Shown here: piece after piece, positions 36,266 through 48,700 of the stretch
How positions within the stretch are numbered: the stretch's first letter is position 1
Layout of the letters: each line of letters starts with the position of its first letter
Assembly (NCBI GenBank): GCA_039621445.1
Contig: CP154956.1
Location: forward strand, 51,761,964-51,825,963
Length of the DNA: 64,000 nucleotides
From: Euglena gracilis
Lineage: Eukaryota > Euglenida > Euglenophyceae > Euglenales
Reading direction: 5' to 3'
Position numbers and translations under genes: made by a program
Notes under the pieces: model-generated
Seen by the model: the letters and a program-made list of their open reading frames with translations, nothing else
The model's database searches: none
Told to the model about the DNA's origin: nothing

Positions 36266-37190
36266 GTCTGGCATAAATGTGCAGGGGAGGCTGGTTGGGG
36301 GTGCCAAGTTGCTGGAACCATCTTTTTTCCCCTCCCCCTGCCAAGTTATTTGGCCAGGAGCAGACCTGAATACCGGCTCAGACCTGAATATGGATTATGC
36401 CAGCCTCCAGACAAGGGCAGGACAGAAAGGACAATTCTTGGGTGGGTTTTTGTTCAAATTGTTTGTTCAGAACATTGATCGCACAAATGAAGAAATTTTT
36501 TTTTTTTGGTTTCTTTTGCAGTTTAGAGTTCATAATTTCACCAATTTTTGAATGTTGGATTTTTGGGCAAACCTCTGGATTTTGATGTGAATTTTGACGT
36601 ATTCGCTGAAAATGGGGTCGCGAGATTTTTTTTGTCCAGTTTGTTCCCGTTTTAAGGAGTTGTCCAATATTTCTCCCAACATGCAATTGTTTCCAGTTAG
36701 ATTCCTCCTGGTAGCAGGGCACGCTAGCAGTTGGTTTCTTGGTCAGTTTTTGTATTTTGCAAGCTTTTCTGGAACTCAATATATTTTCCCTCCCAACGTT
36801 GCAGTGTAAGTATTGTTTTGCACTTTCGTTAAATAAATAAACATCCAATTTAAATCAAAAAAATTCTTCGACAAGAACACACATTCCTCACTTGTCATTT
36901 CTGCTTTTATTTCGCTTTTCGTGCTTTTTTAAAAAAAATCGGTGGAAATCTATGACGCATAATTTATCTGGTGCTTCGCGTCGGCAAGAAATTTATTTCG
37001 CATTTGGGTGAATCCCAGTCGTAGATTCATTTAGTGACCACCAGGGGCACTTTTTCTCGGGTCCATATCCAACCACCCAAGTTTTTTAGAAAACTCACCC
37101 AGAACAACCCTCCCCCCCCGGGGGGGGGTCGAACAACCATTCACCACCCAAACAGGGTTTTACCCCCGGAGGGGGGTGGGGTTGGTGGCA
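36266..37190. other. Intron or intergenic DNA, nothing recognised
   Basis: T-rich non-coding DNA and a short C/G-run palindrome near 37112-37128 (cccccccc ggggggg). No supported exon. Confidence 0.4.
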
Positions 37191-37197
37191 AGCACCT

Positions 37198-37300
37198 CTG
37201 ATGATGCTGGGCGATGCAGGGCGATGCTGGGCGATGCTGTATTTTTGGAGACCAGAGGTGGGGTTCCGATGCTGGGCGATGCTGGGCGATGCTGGAATTT
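37198..37300. repeat. 10-bp minisatellite GCGATGCTGG (left flank of low-complexity block)
   Basis: Several direct copies of gcgatgctgg. The same repeat returns at 39218-39248, so it brackets the 2-kb low-complexity block. Confidence 0.85.
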
Positions 37301-37610
37301 TTTTGTATATTTTGGAGAATTGAACTATTTTTTTGTTATTTTTTTTTTTTTTTTTTTGTTTTTTATTTTTTTTTGTTTGGGTTAATTTTTGTTTATTTGT
37401 GGTCTATTTATTAATTATTTGGTAAATATTGGGCTGATTGGGGTCTTTTTGCAGACAAGAACACCAAATTTTGGCCATGTCATTTTGGGTCATTTTTTAC
37501 AATCTTTTGTGGACATTGTTTAGAACAAATGGGGCGCGAAATTGTATGCCGGGGAACTCACATGGCCCGAGGGGTGGGTGCCGGTTTTTGGCGGGCCATC
37601 CTGGGAGGGG

Positions 37611-37632
37611 CGCGGGGGGGAGGGGGGGGGGG

Positions 37633-37674
<42 letters not shown>

Positions 37675-37784
37675 GGGGGGGGGGAGAGGGGGGCGGGGGC
37701 GGGGGGGGGGGGGGGGGGGGGCGGTGGGGGGGGGTGTGGCGGGAGGGGGGGGGGGGGGGGGAGGGGGGGGGGGGGGGGGGGGGG

Positions 37785-37822
<38 letters not shown>

Positions 37823-37995
37823 GGGGGGGGGGGGGGGGGGGGGGGGGGAGGGTGGGGGGGGGGGGTGGGGGGGGGCGGGTGGGGCGGGGGGGTGGGTGGG
37901 GGGGGGGGGTGCTGGGCGGTGCGGGGGGGGCGATGAGGGCGATTGTTGGGGGGGAATGGGTTTTGGGGGGTGTGGGGTGGGGGGGTGGGGTTGTT
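37611..37995. repeat. Poly-G tract of almost 400 bp
   Basis: Nearly all G on the + strand with isolated C, A or T. Long uninterrupted runs would form G-quadruplexes and strongly block polymerases. Followed at 38000-38131 by T-rich and pure poly-T sequence. The long open frames reported here are artefacts of GGG codons (Gly) or, on the other strand, CCC (Pro). Confidence 0.95.
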
Positions 37996-38039
37996 TTTTG
38001 GATTTTTTTGTTGTTTTTGGGTGTTTTTTTTGTTTTTTG

Positions 38040-38085
38040 TTTTTTGTTCTTTTTTGTTTTTTTTTTTTTTTTTTTTTTTTGTTTT

Positions 38086-38131
<46 letters not shown>
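38040..38131. repeat. Poly-T tract
   Basis: About 90 bp of T with rare G. Together with the preceding poly-G and the later A-run (38288-38336) it makes a G/T/A homopolymer series in 700 bp. Confidence 0.95.
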
Positions 38132-38132
<1 letters not shown>

Positions 38133-38204
38133 TGGTCAATTTTGGGCTTTTTGTGGCCATTTTTGGGGCTTTTGTGGTTATTTCTTGGTCAGGAGCCAAT
38201 GGAT

Positions 38205-38590
38205 AAATACTGGACAGATAATGGACAAGATGCAGACACTGGACAACATGCAGATGGTGGACAAGATGCAGTTGCTGGACAAGAAGCAAAAAAAAAAAAA
38301 AAGAAAAAAAAAGAAAAAAAAAAAAAAAAAAAAAAACAAAATGCTAGACAAGATGCAGATGCTAGACAAGATGCAGATACTGGACAAGATGCCGATGCTG
38401 GACAAGATGAACTGGATGCAGACACTGGACAACATGCAGATGGTGGACAAGATGCAGCTGCTGGACAAGAAGTAGATGGTGGACAAGATGCAGTTGCTGG
38501 ACAAGAAGCAGATGCTGAACAAGATGCAGATGCTAGACAAGATGCAGATACTGGACAAAATGCAGATGGACAAGATGGGGTGCCACCCTC
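38205..38590. repeat. 18-bp minisatellite (atgctggacaagatgcag type)
   Basis: Tandem units of 18 bp, reading MLDKMQ-like hexapeptides in one frame, interrupted by an A-rich run at about 38288-38336. The open frame is produced by the 18-bp period and is not evidence of a gene. Confidence 0.85.
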
Positions 38591-38699
38591 CACCCTCCGG
38601 CACAGAACTGTTTTGGACTTTGTTTGTCTGACCGGCAAGAGGCTTGCAACTTGCAATCAATGTTGCCATCTCACAGGCCTGCACCACATCCTCCGGCAA

Positions 38700-39180
38700 A
38701 AAGCAGTAAAAGTGGTCAAAAGTGGTCAAAAAGCAGGCAAAAGTGGGGTAAAAGTGGTCAGAAAGCAGCAATAGTGGTAAAAAAGTGGGCAAAAGTAGGC
38801 AAAAGTGGTCAAAAAGTAGCAACAATGGCCAAAAGTGGGCAAAAAGTAGCAAACGTGAGCAAAAGTGGTCGAAAAGCAACAAAAGTTGTCAAAAGTGGTA
38901 AAAAAGCAGGCAAAAGGGGCCAAAAGTGGTCAAAAAGCAGCAAAAGTGATCAAAAAGCTGCAAAGGTGGTTGGAAATGGGCAAAGGTGGGCAAAAAGCAG
39001 CAAAAGTGGTCAAGAAGCAGTCAAAATTGGTCAAAAGGCAGCAAATGTGGGCAACAGTGGTCAAAAAGCAGTCAAAAGTGGTCAATGTGGGCAAAAAGCA
39101 GTCAAAAGTGGCCAAAGTGGTCAAAAAGCAACCAAAGATGGCCAAAAGTAACCAAAAGTGGGCTAGAGCGGCAAAAGTAG
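38700..39180. repeat. Minisatellite 'caaaagtggtcaaaaagcag'
   Basis: About 480 bp of imperfect units around 'aaaagtggtcaaaaagcag', unit length varying between roughly 14 and 30 bp. Open frames give KSGQKAAK-type repeats only. Confidence 0.85.
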
Positions 39181-39779
39181 CAGGCATTATAGGTACATTT
39201 TCAAGGGCTCCAAAGGCGATGCTGGGCGATGCTGGGCGATGCTGGGCCCAAGGGCATGGCTGACCAGAGGTGCTTGGTTGGTGGGTCTGGCCGAGCTGGG
39301 GAGCGGGGGGGGGGGTCCCCCAGTGAGGGGGTATACTTTTCGGCACCGAAGGTACCGAAATTTTTTGAAAGGTGCTATTTTTAGCATTTTCGTGGTTTTT
39401 GGCCATTTTCGGGGAAAAGTTGGTTGGTCCCCCGGGATCCACCCGCCCCCCCCCCCCCAGGGGGTGGGTGGGTGGGGACCCCCTCCCCCCCCCCGGTTTT
39501 TTTTAAAAAAAATCCTGTACCCAAAGCCCACCCAAAATTGGCCGAAAATTTTTGATTAAATTTTCCGGCCTGGCCTTCGGCTGTTGGGGGGGGGGGTGCA
39601 GTGGCCCCAACCCACACACCGCGCTCACTTAGTATACTGCTGGGCAGCCCATATGTGATTGTAATTGCTTTGTATGCATTTGCATTTTGTCAATAAACAA
39701 AATAGAAATACAGGGAGAAGAGTATTCGATGATTTTCTTTTGAAACTGTAGTTTTCATTTTGCATTCATTCTATTCTCA

Positions 39780-39796
39780 GACCCTGCCAGGAGGCC

Positions 39797-39870
<74 letters not shown>

Positions 39871-40330
39871 CATCCATCCATCCATCCATCCATCCATCTA
39901 CCCATCTATCGACCTACCTATTTACCTACCTGTCCATCCATCCATCCATCCATCCATCCATCCATCCATCCATCCATCCATCCATCCATCTATCCTCCAT
40001 CTTCCATATATCTATCTATCATGTATCTATCTATGTATCTATTGTCTGTCTCTGTCTGTCTGTCTGTCATCCGTTCCATTATCCATCTACATCATAACAT
40101 GTATATTTTGGGAGGATTCATTTGCTTTCTCTATAATTTTTGTTACCATCTGTCCTATTGTTGACCCTCTTATCAGTTCCATATCCATCATATCTACCCA
40201 TCATCTATCTACTATCTATATCCATTCTAATCTTCTACCCATATCATCCATCCTTGTACCATCCTCCCATCATCCATCATCCATCATCCCCATCCATCCA
40301 TCCCTCATCCATTATCATGTATACCATCAT
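39780..40330. repeat. (CTAT)n/(CATC)n tetranucleotide microsatellite field
   Basis: Pure (ctat)n at about 39797-39870, (catc)n at 39870-39900 and 39933-39990, then degenerate tctg/atct/ccat units to about 40330. No gene. Confidence 0.95.
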
Positions 40331-40599
40331 CCATCTATCTTCTCTGTTGCGCCCTGTGTATCCTGTATCATTTCTAGATTATCTTTATTTATGTAGGATT
40401 TCTTTGTGTATTCTCTTGGGCAAGCAGGCGATTCAAAAGATGTGTGAAGACAAAAGGTCCAGGTTTTTGTGATGGCCGAAAACAGTGAATTTGTGAGTGT
40501 TCCAAAAAATGACTCTCGCAGCCGGACAGTTTTTCCGCGCATGTTCAGTAACTGGAATCTCAAAATAAAATATCTCATTTTCAACACAATTGCTGTTGA

Positions 40600-40900
40600 A
40601 AAAATTCGCCGACGTAGAGCTGGTGACCCCCAGGGTGTTGAATTTTGCCATGGGGGCGGGGCCGAGTTGAATGTCCAACGTGAGGCCAGTTTCCTAAACA
40701 CAGTTTGCGGAGTCTGGGATGCTTCCACATGCTCAATTCCGGTCCGATAAGTGAGCGCCTAACAGCTCTTTCAAAAATTTCTTCGCCTCCGACTTCAAAA
40801 ATCCCCGGACGTAGAGCTGGTGAGAGTGTGAAACACCCGCCAACCCATGGCGGGCCGTGCAATTGTCCAACGCCGCCCAGTTTCCTCAGTTTGTAGGAGC
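40600..40900. repeat. Short local direct duplication
   Basis: The segment around 'gacgtagagctggtga' to 'gtccaacg..gcc.agtttcct' at about 40609-40690 recurs at about 40807-40886 with mutations. Likely a local tandem duplication. No gene is supported, although an ATG with seven codons (MAENSEF) followed by a consensus donor 'gtgagtg' occurs just before it at 40472-40492. Confidence 0.5.
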
Positions 40901-41680
40901 CATGCGCGGGATGCTTCACCACCCCCCCCCACCTCTCAATTCCAACAGTTGCATGCAGCTCCTTCCCCCCCCCAAACCGCCTCCGCCAATCAATGCGGTT
41001 GCCAGCCCCCCCCCCGCAACGGTGCAGCCCCCCCCCCCCCATTTTGACCAATCCCTGCTCCCCCCCGGGCGTACACGTCCAGCAATGCAGTCTCCCCCTT
41101 GTGAAACCCGACCTACGGACAATCATTCTTTGACAATGCAGTCTGCTTTATAGCCCGAGAAAACCACTGATTCATGTTCCTCACTCCTCGAAAAAAATGG
41201 TGGTGCAATATGTTCCAGGTTTTGTGGGAAATGCTCGCCCAGACATGCCTAAGTGCATGTGTCGACCCTTTTAGTGATGTTGGAAAGCGACGTGTTCTTT
41301 TTGAAACCAAAAGATTTCCATTTTTCTCAATTTTGTTTCCTCAATTTCTCAAAAGGATGACCGATCATTATCTCAAAACATTTTTCTTATTGTCTTTGAA
41401 ACGTATTCATCTCAAAAAACCACCCAGCTTTTCGGATTCAGAGGCTGATTTGTTTTGTTGTTATTTTTCTTTTTGAGGCTGATGTGATTGAGGTTTCGGT
41501 TATCTGTTTGAGACAAATGGAGCACAAAGGCGAGGGAAAAGAAATTGAGAAAATGGGCAATTATTTTTTGCAATTTGCTGTGATCGCAACGCCCATATTG
41601 CCCTCTCTTATTCTCATAATGTATCGGTACAAATGATGCTAATTGGGACAGTGGGTTGGTTGCTTCTTATTTTCCCACAG

Positions 41681-43974
41681 GGACGTATCAGCTTCCCGTC
41701 GCCGAAGCAGCGTTTGTTGTGGTGCCCCAGGTGCCTTTCCTGGCCTTCATAGATCAGCAACCCTGGAGGGGGCAGTTTTCTATCATTTTCAAACGACCAT
41801 CCTCTAATTTTAAACTTGATATGTTTTCGGCAGATTTTGGAAGGAATGTAATTGAAGTGTGTTTTATTAGTTTTCCAAATTGGCATTTGGCTTTTTGTTC
41901 TGCTGGGGAATGAATTTGACTTCGAAGATTTTTTCCGCATTTGCATCTGGCTTCTTGTGCTTTCGTAAAGTTGCTCTGGGTTTTTCATGCCAAAGAGTGA
42001 ATAGTTTGTCCAATTTTTCACCCGTCCAAACCGTTCGTCCGATTTTCTTTTGCTGCATTCATATAGACCACTTGTTGCCTGGTGTTCTTCACAGCGAGCA
42101 TTCTATTGCCCTTCGGAGCTGCAAGTCGACCTCTGTGTGGAGTGCGATCTCTCTGGCTTTGACCCTTTGCGCAGCCTTGGTATGTCCAGGTTGATGCAGC
42201 GTTTAAAGGTTTTGTAATGAGAACAGTGCTGTTGCAGTTTGCGAATTTTGAAGTCCTGCAACGGCTGCTGCTTCAAGGTAGAATACGTATTCTGCAACGT
42301 GGAACATGCAAGGATTGGATTGCCACCAGGATATCGCTTACCCCCCCCCAGAGTGGCCCTCCTCCGGGCGGCTCAGGACCCCAAAATGGCCACTCTGTGG
42401 GGAGCACTCTGGGGGGGGGGGGTGAGGGTGAGTTGGCGGGAACCCCACACCCAGGTGAAGGCGCCAGCCAGTCAACAGTCTTTTTCCTCCACTTCCCCAT
42501 TGACGAATTTCAACGCCCTCCCAACGCCCGATAAGCGGCTGGATGGTGACATATTTTCCACCTTGGAGGGTGTGAAAATGTGTTGAATGAGGCTGCAACG
42601 GGTTGGAAACAGATTGCCAGGTGAAATTTTTGTTGTGGGCATCAGATTTATTGCCTAATTGGCTAGCTTTGGGTTTTTTGCAGTCTCAATTTTTCTGGGC
42701 CAGGATAGGTATCAGTCCAGCCCAGTTCAGCTGGCGACCTCTACCTCCAGGCAGGCAGCAACCACGCAGCCTAATTTGCCTGGCCTCCAAGCTGCCCCTC
42801 CCTCGGAATTCATTGAGCGACGCCCTGATTGCCACCTCCATTCGAGGAGCATGTGTTTCTCAATTTGGAGTGGTTTATCGACAGTGGGTGAAAGGATATC
42901 ATGAACAATTTCAAGTTTGGGCCACTGGGAGAAACATTTGGTTTGGCTTTCAGAAGACAGGCTGAGATTTTGCCTGCCCAAGAGATGATGAAACAGATTC
43001 TAATACAACGAAGATTTGACCCTCAAAAAAATAACGTTTGGAAATAACTCCCGGACTCTGTAAAAGCAAAAGGAGTGCCAAATATAAAAACCAAGCCCAT
43101 GCAACGCCCTATCTAACGGCACCCCCCCCCTCCATTTACAACCCCCACCCCTATGAACCCCCCAACTCACAACCCCCCCCCCTCTCGGGCCGACCAACCA
43201 AACCAAAGACGATTTTTTGGCAATTTTTGAGACCGACCATTGACAAAAGCGCCATTTTTGACCAAATTTGCCGAAAGTTGCCAATTTGGGGGGGGGGGGT
43301 CGGTGTCATTTTGGGGTTGGATTTTCACCAACAGAAAATCCCTTACTTATAAATCCGCCCCCCACCTATAACTCCTGCCCCTTCGGCTGACCAACCAATG
43401 GGGGTTTGTCAGTGGGGCTGGGGGTTATTTTGCTTTTCCTGTAGCTCCATGTCTAGCCTGAGTGACACACCAAATCCACAAGGCACAAGACCCTTTTCTG
43501 TCCCTTTTTGCCGTTTTTCGGGGAAAAAAGCACAACTTTTAAAGTATCCTTAAAATGACGGAAAATCAAAAAAATGCCAACAAGGCTGGATAGAGGTTGA
43601 GATCGATATCAAAAAGAAGAAATTTTCTTGGCATCTTGAAAACAACACCCGCCAAAGGTTCTCAGTTCAGGTGAGAGCGATTTGGGTGCCTTTTGCGCAG
43701 CTGGAGCATCGACATTGGCGTGCATTTGTGTGATTTTTTTGTTTGCTATTTTGCTTGGTTTGCAGGAGCAACAGCTTTCAGCTGCCGCGCGTACCGGTGC
43801 GCCACGTGTGGCTTCCTGACCCATTTGAAGCTGGATTTGCCCGAGGCCACAGATCCCACTCACGCCCGGCTGGCCGTGGTCAATTTACTGCTCGGCCCCT
43901 GCAACGCCCCATCCCCTCGGGGCGCCATCGACCTGCGCCCTTACCTATTCTCCAAATCGACGAAACCAGCCTAA
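41681..43974 (+). CDS. Cys-rich DC1/C1-like zinc-binding domain gene, 3' part
   Basis: Three exons join in phase: 41681-41730, 42095-42179 and 43766-43974 (stop TAA). Each acceptor has a T/C-rich tract ending cag, and the donors are gtgcct and gtatgt. The encoded end of the protein has AFYCPSELQVDLCVECDLSG and, in the last exon, FSCRAYRCATCGFLTHLKL, then LLLGPCNAPSPRGAIDLRPY. The spacing Y-x-C-x2-C-x-F-x2-H resembles DC1/C1-like zinc-binding modules (Y-x-C-x2-C-x-F-x-L-H-x2-C), but the final Cys is not evident and only one to two modules are present. Function is unknown; C1-like modules bind lipids or proteins in other families. The 5' end was not found. The exon structure is well supported; the domain name is tentative. 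Confidence 0.55.
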
Positions 43975-45307
43975 CCTATTTCCGACTGCGCCACATGATA
44001 TCTATCTTTGAAAGTAGTAAAGGGGACCGCCGATAAACCACCCCAGTTGTCCGCACCCTGGTCTGGCACTCACTGCAGTATTTTTTCGATGGCACTGAAC
44101 ATCTCAGAGAGACAACCCCCCCCCCCATCACTCATTCCAATGCATCCAATCTTGACCAAGGAGTCCCCGTGGATGGGTTAAAGAGGGTCTTTAATTGGGG
44201 AAAAGTTATCATGCATATGGTTCCCAGGGAGCTCCAATTTTGGCCACCTTACCACCGACCTTAAAACGAAAGGCTTCCCATGTGGGACTTTCCTGATGAC
44301 CCCGGGGGAGCAGCTGGCCAGGCAAAAAAAAATGCTGCCTGGCTGGGCCGCCCCTTGGGGGTAGGGAAAACAATGTTAGCTTGATGGTCCAGCCCGCTCC
44401 ACAATGCTTGCAACTTTGCAACAGCAGGAATCCGGGCATAAAGCAATTCTGCATTTGGCAACCGTTTTTTTGCAAAATTGGAGATAACCGCCAAAGCCTG
44501 GTTTTTCTTACCCCCACCCCCCTCTTATCCAAAATTTTCGAGCTTTGCGGCGAAAAAAGTTTTTCCGTATTTGCCCGGCCCAACTAAATTTTGGCCAGAT
44601 TTATTTCCGCCGACCAGGATGGGGGGGGGGGGGGGGGCGGGGCGGGACCCCCTTACCACCGACCTTGAAACGAAAGGCTTCCCATGTGCCCACGAAAGGC
44701 TTCCCCCCTTGCCCTGCTGGGGTTCAACGTGGTGCAGGTTGGACGTTGGGAGGGGGTGGTCCGACGCACCCCCACCTCTCCTTCGCCAAAAGCGATTTTT
44801 TCTTCTGGTGCTGTCTGCAGGACATAACAGAAAGTCTCACATTCCCTCAAATTTTCCACATTTGCTCTTCTTTTTTTTGCTTCCCCCCCCCCCACATTCA
44901 TGCCTGTTTTGGAGACTTTTTTAATCCATGTATTTTTTTTTACTTCGGGAGTCGGTCCTAGGGGTTTCACAAACTCGGCGACGTATTTTGGAGCAAAAAC
45001 TCCAGATTGTATTTGGTGGAAGTGAGACTCAGCCTGAAATGATGCCCTGAACCTTGAATTTGTGAAAAATTGGTAGTCGGTGTGCGCATTTACAGTTTGA
45101 GAGCTGGCGAAGGGTGAAGGCACCAATAAAAAAAATTTGTTGAAAAAACTCCTGAATTATCTTTGGAGACCGTTCAAAGCTGTCATAGTATTCATTTTTA
45201 AAACACATTTTTCGTCCTCGTCCATTTTTGAGGTAGGAGAGGGTCCTACCCCTTCAGAGCTTCCTTATCCCTCCAGCGGTGTTTATTCCGCTTTTTTTTT
45301 CACACAG

Positions 45308-45470
45308 TCCCGCATGGTTTTGCATGTTTATCGCATACCCCCAGCGGGTTGGCCGCATGGTCATCCCAGCATCGGATGCAGATTTAGTTACCGCCGTTGT
45401 TTCAGCTAATCAGCCCCTCCCCATTTCTATGCCAGGTCAGGGGGAACAGAACGCAGAGCTGCACTGCTGA
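45308..45470 (+). CDS. Possible terminal exon of an unassigned gene
   Basis: Strong acceptor ('cttttttttttcacacag') followed by 53 open codons including AYPQRVGRMVIPASDADLVT and AVVSANQPLPISMP. A donor-like 'gccag|gtcagg' at 45435 could end it earlier; otherwise it stops at TGA 45468-45470. No upstream exon in matching phase was identified. Confidence 0.35.
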
Positions 45471-45728
45471 AACACAACAATGGTTGAACAAAGGTGCCCT
45501 GCCCAATGCGCAATCGAAAAATTATCTGCATCTCCGTCCCTGCATAATTTGAAAAATCACCGCATTTCCCCCCTGCCTTCCCGCAATCACCATCAAGGAG
45601 ATTTATTGGAGGGTGTTTGGGAAAGGGAACAGGGGATGGTTCAAATAAGACAAACGCCTTGCCACGGCTCTGCAGTTCCCATGTTGCTCATGTGCTTTTG
45701 AAGTTCAGGGAGAAGTATTGCCACAAGC

Positions 45729-48700
45729 ATGGACAACAATGCAATGTATTGTGCGGAACAGATCAACATCCCAACTGAGCTTGGGTGTGCAATCAGAATT
45801 TTCTTAGAATTGTGTTTTCAAAATGCATTCAGTTGTGTCAACAGAATGCCTCTTGGCATTCAGTTTCACCTAAGCATAGAAACATACCCTCAGTTCTGCA
45901 AATTCTCAAATGATCAAAGCCCAGAACACCTTCGTGCAGCTGAAAAAAAAATCAATTTTGTGTTTTTTTTATAATTTTGTGCTTCCGTGTCCTCCTCCCC
46001 TCAGTTTTTCTCCAGTTTGCCCAGTGGGCATTGGGCATTGGAACACCCCACACTACACGGCATTTTCTGGTTGGCAATACTTGCAGCAACAAGGTTTCTG
46101 TTGTGGCATTCTAAGAATTTGCAACATATTGCAAAAAAAATGCAGAGTTTCAAGCTGATTTGGCCATAATCCAATATATGATCTCTTTAACCCAGGGAAT
46201 TGACCGTCATCCACTTGTTGAGCCGGGACCTGCCTGTCAGGGGACACACAGTGGAGCAAATAATGGAAAGAGTGAAGACCTGCACCGGTGATACACAACA
46301 ACGGTGGAACACAAGTGCTTTGAATTTGCCCTGCCAGGTGCAGTGCCATAGGTTCATCTGTGGCTCTGCCTCGTGCAGATCACTGAACTGCACTGACCAC
46401 TGGCGCATATTTTGGTTGGCGGCCAGTCGAGGCCGAACCTCTGCTTTTTTGCAGTACGTTGCAAATTCTTAGAGTGCCACAACACCAACCCCTGTTGCTG
46501 CTAGTATTGCCAACCAGCAAGTGCTGTGTAGTGTGGGGTGTGTTCCCAATGCCCACTGGGCAAATTGAAACGCTGAGGGGAGGAGGACACGGAAATATAA
46601 AAGTTCATTTTTTCGGCTGTATGAAGACTTGTGGAATTTGACTTTGCGAACCCCAACTAGCCAGCATTTTCCCAGCCACCAGCCCCCACCCGCACCTCCC
46701 CCTCGACATTTAAATTTGGCTGAGGTAAATGTTTGCATTTATGCGGTGCTGTAGGGAACTAACCAGGTGCACAGGTTTGGGGGGGTTTGAGGGCGAAAAA
46801 ACGCTGGATACGGAACGGTTATGTGCGCAACAGATATGGCCATTGCGCACATGTCCTCTGGCTGCACACTGCGCATGTGTGCAGTGCTCGACCATATTAA
46901 CTTAATTGTTCTGAAGGCGCAGAGAAAAGATGTCACCCTGTGCCATGTGTCATTTTTCGCCATTTGTCCCCCCGAATTCTCCATTTGCAAACCACACAAA
47001 AACCCAACATGGCCGCTCATTTTGGGCAGCTGTGTTGGGGCTTGTTGGCGCTTCTTGAGAGGAGCCATTCCTTTGAAAGAGCGTGGGCGAAGTCTTACGA
47101 TTTTTTATTAAGGGGGAGGGGAGGGGTCTCACATATGAGTGTATGTCAGCATGTGTATTGCATGCACAGGTATTGGGTGCACTGCAATCTGATTCATTGT
47201 GGTATTTGGACATCTCAAAGGTAGAATGACACTTAATCTGTCTTTCTTTTGTATTTGAGCATTTTTTGGATGGTTGACCCAGTCAACACAAGCACTTTTG
47301 CAACTACAGATAATTTGGGACAACTGCAGATAGCTACAGAAAACTCCATATAAAACGGATGAGACGTTCGCCCTCCAACTGCGGATAAGCACCGTAAACA
47401 GCCTATTCTGATGATATTCAATGAAAAATAACGTTTTGTGTCAGCTCCTGTTTCAGCATGTGTCCATACATTTGGAGCATTTACTCATTTCTCAAATGCC
47501 GTCAGACGCAGAAACCATGGGCCACCCAAAACGTCAAAAACAGGTTTTTCCGAATTTTTGATTTTCAACCCTGTTCAAGCTCCAGTCCGGCCCTTGGCCG
47601 GCCCTTTGGCCCAAAGGGGGGGGGGTTCTCAAGGAAAAAAAAACTGTCCCGTCCCCTGAGGACTGCCCTGTTTAGAGGTGTTTTATGCTGGAATTGACCA
47701 AAAATTTAAACAATCATAACGTGGGCGATGATCCAAGGATGGGAGGAATCAATTCTTTCCCCAATGTCGACCTGTTCTTGCCGAAAAGACGCCAAATTTC
47801 TTTGCCCATTTTCCTGTAGATTTTGCATTGAATGTGCTGGGACAGCCAAGTTTTTTTTTTCTTTAAGGACGCCCTGGGTGTGTCTTATGCCTGCCATTTT
47901 TAACTGCGTGAAAATGGTATCAAGGCTGCTTTGAGGGGTTCACCTGAAATCTTTGTCCAGCTGACAATTTGGACAGCCCTCCAGATTTCCAAAGAAAATT
48001 AAATGGGAGGAGCTGCCTCGCGCATTGCTGTTTGCTGGTGATGATTTCCATAAAATGTTTTTTATCAACCAGATTACTCTTTATCAAAAGGAGAGAGGAT
48101 TTTCTTTAATATTTATTTTTCTCAGCCCCATCCTGAAGCAATTCACGAAGGCTGTGCTTCTAGACGAACCCCAGGACCTCCTCAAGTGGTCAGCAAATTA
48201 TTTTGCGCAACTGGCAAACCTGCCTTTGCCTTTTGGTGCGAACGGCGAATACCTTGATGGGGTTGGCGTTGCGAAGAAAGCGAAGGAAGAGAAGGGCTCA
48301 GGTATCACTGATGATCATTAATTGTTAATTGATAATTGTCCATGCGATGAACTTCAATGGGGGGCTTGAATGGTGTGCTTCGCTGAAGCACACCACCCAC
48401 GTCCTCCTCATTCCATCTCTCCATTTGCAACTGCTCTTGCTTGGGTCCCATCAACCCCCATCAACTTCAATCAATGCGTGTCACCCCCAACCATATTCAT
48501 ATCACATTAATTTGTATCGCAACAAGATGAAGGTTTGTTTGTGCTGCAGGATTTTCTTCCTAGGAAGCCCTCGTTTTCGGGCCGCATTTGTTTCTGGGGT
48601 CATTTCTGCTGGGTAGGGGTCGTATTGACTGGCCCCAGTTTTCACGATGCCCAGGAGCGGATTGCATGGTTTTCTGGAATGACTGCTGCGTTCTGGGTAT

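Noticed and set aside
37438-38774. Long open frames of Gly, Pro or Gln/Asp-rich protein over the poly-G and minisatellite region
   Set aside because: They arise from homopolymers and 18-bp periodic repeats, are open in several frames and both strands, and have no domain or splice support.
47457-47543. Exon between RIIa-gene exons 1 and 2
   Set aside because: It has good acceptor and donor sequences and is open in all frames, but exons 45729-45784 and 48126-48301 already join in phase 2 to give the canonical RIIa start. Including its 87 bases would insert 29 residues into the most conserved part.
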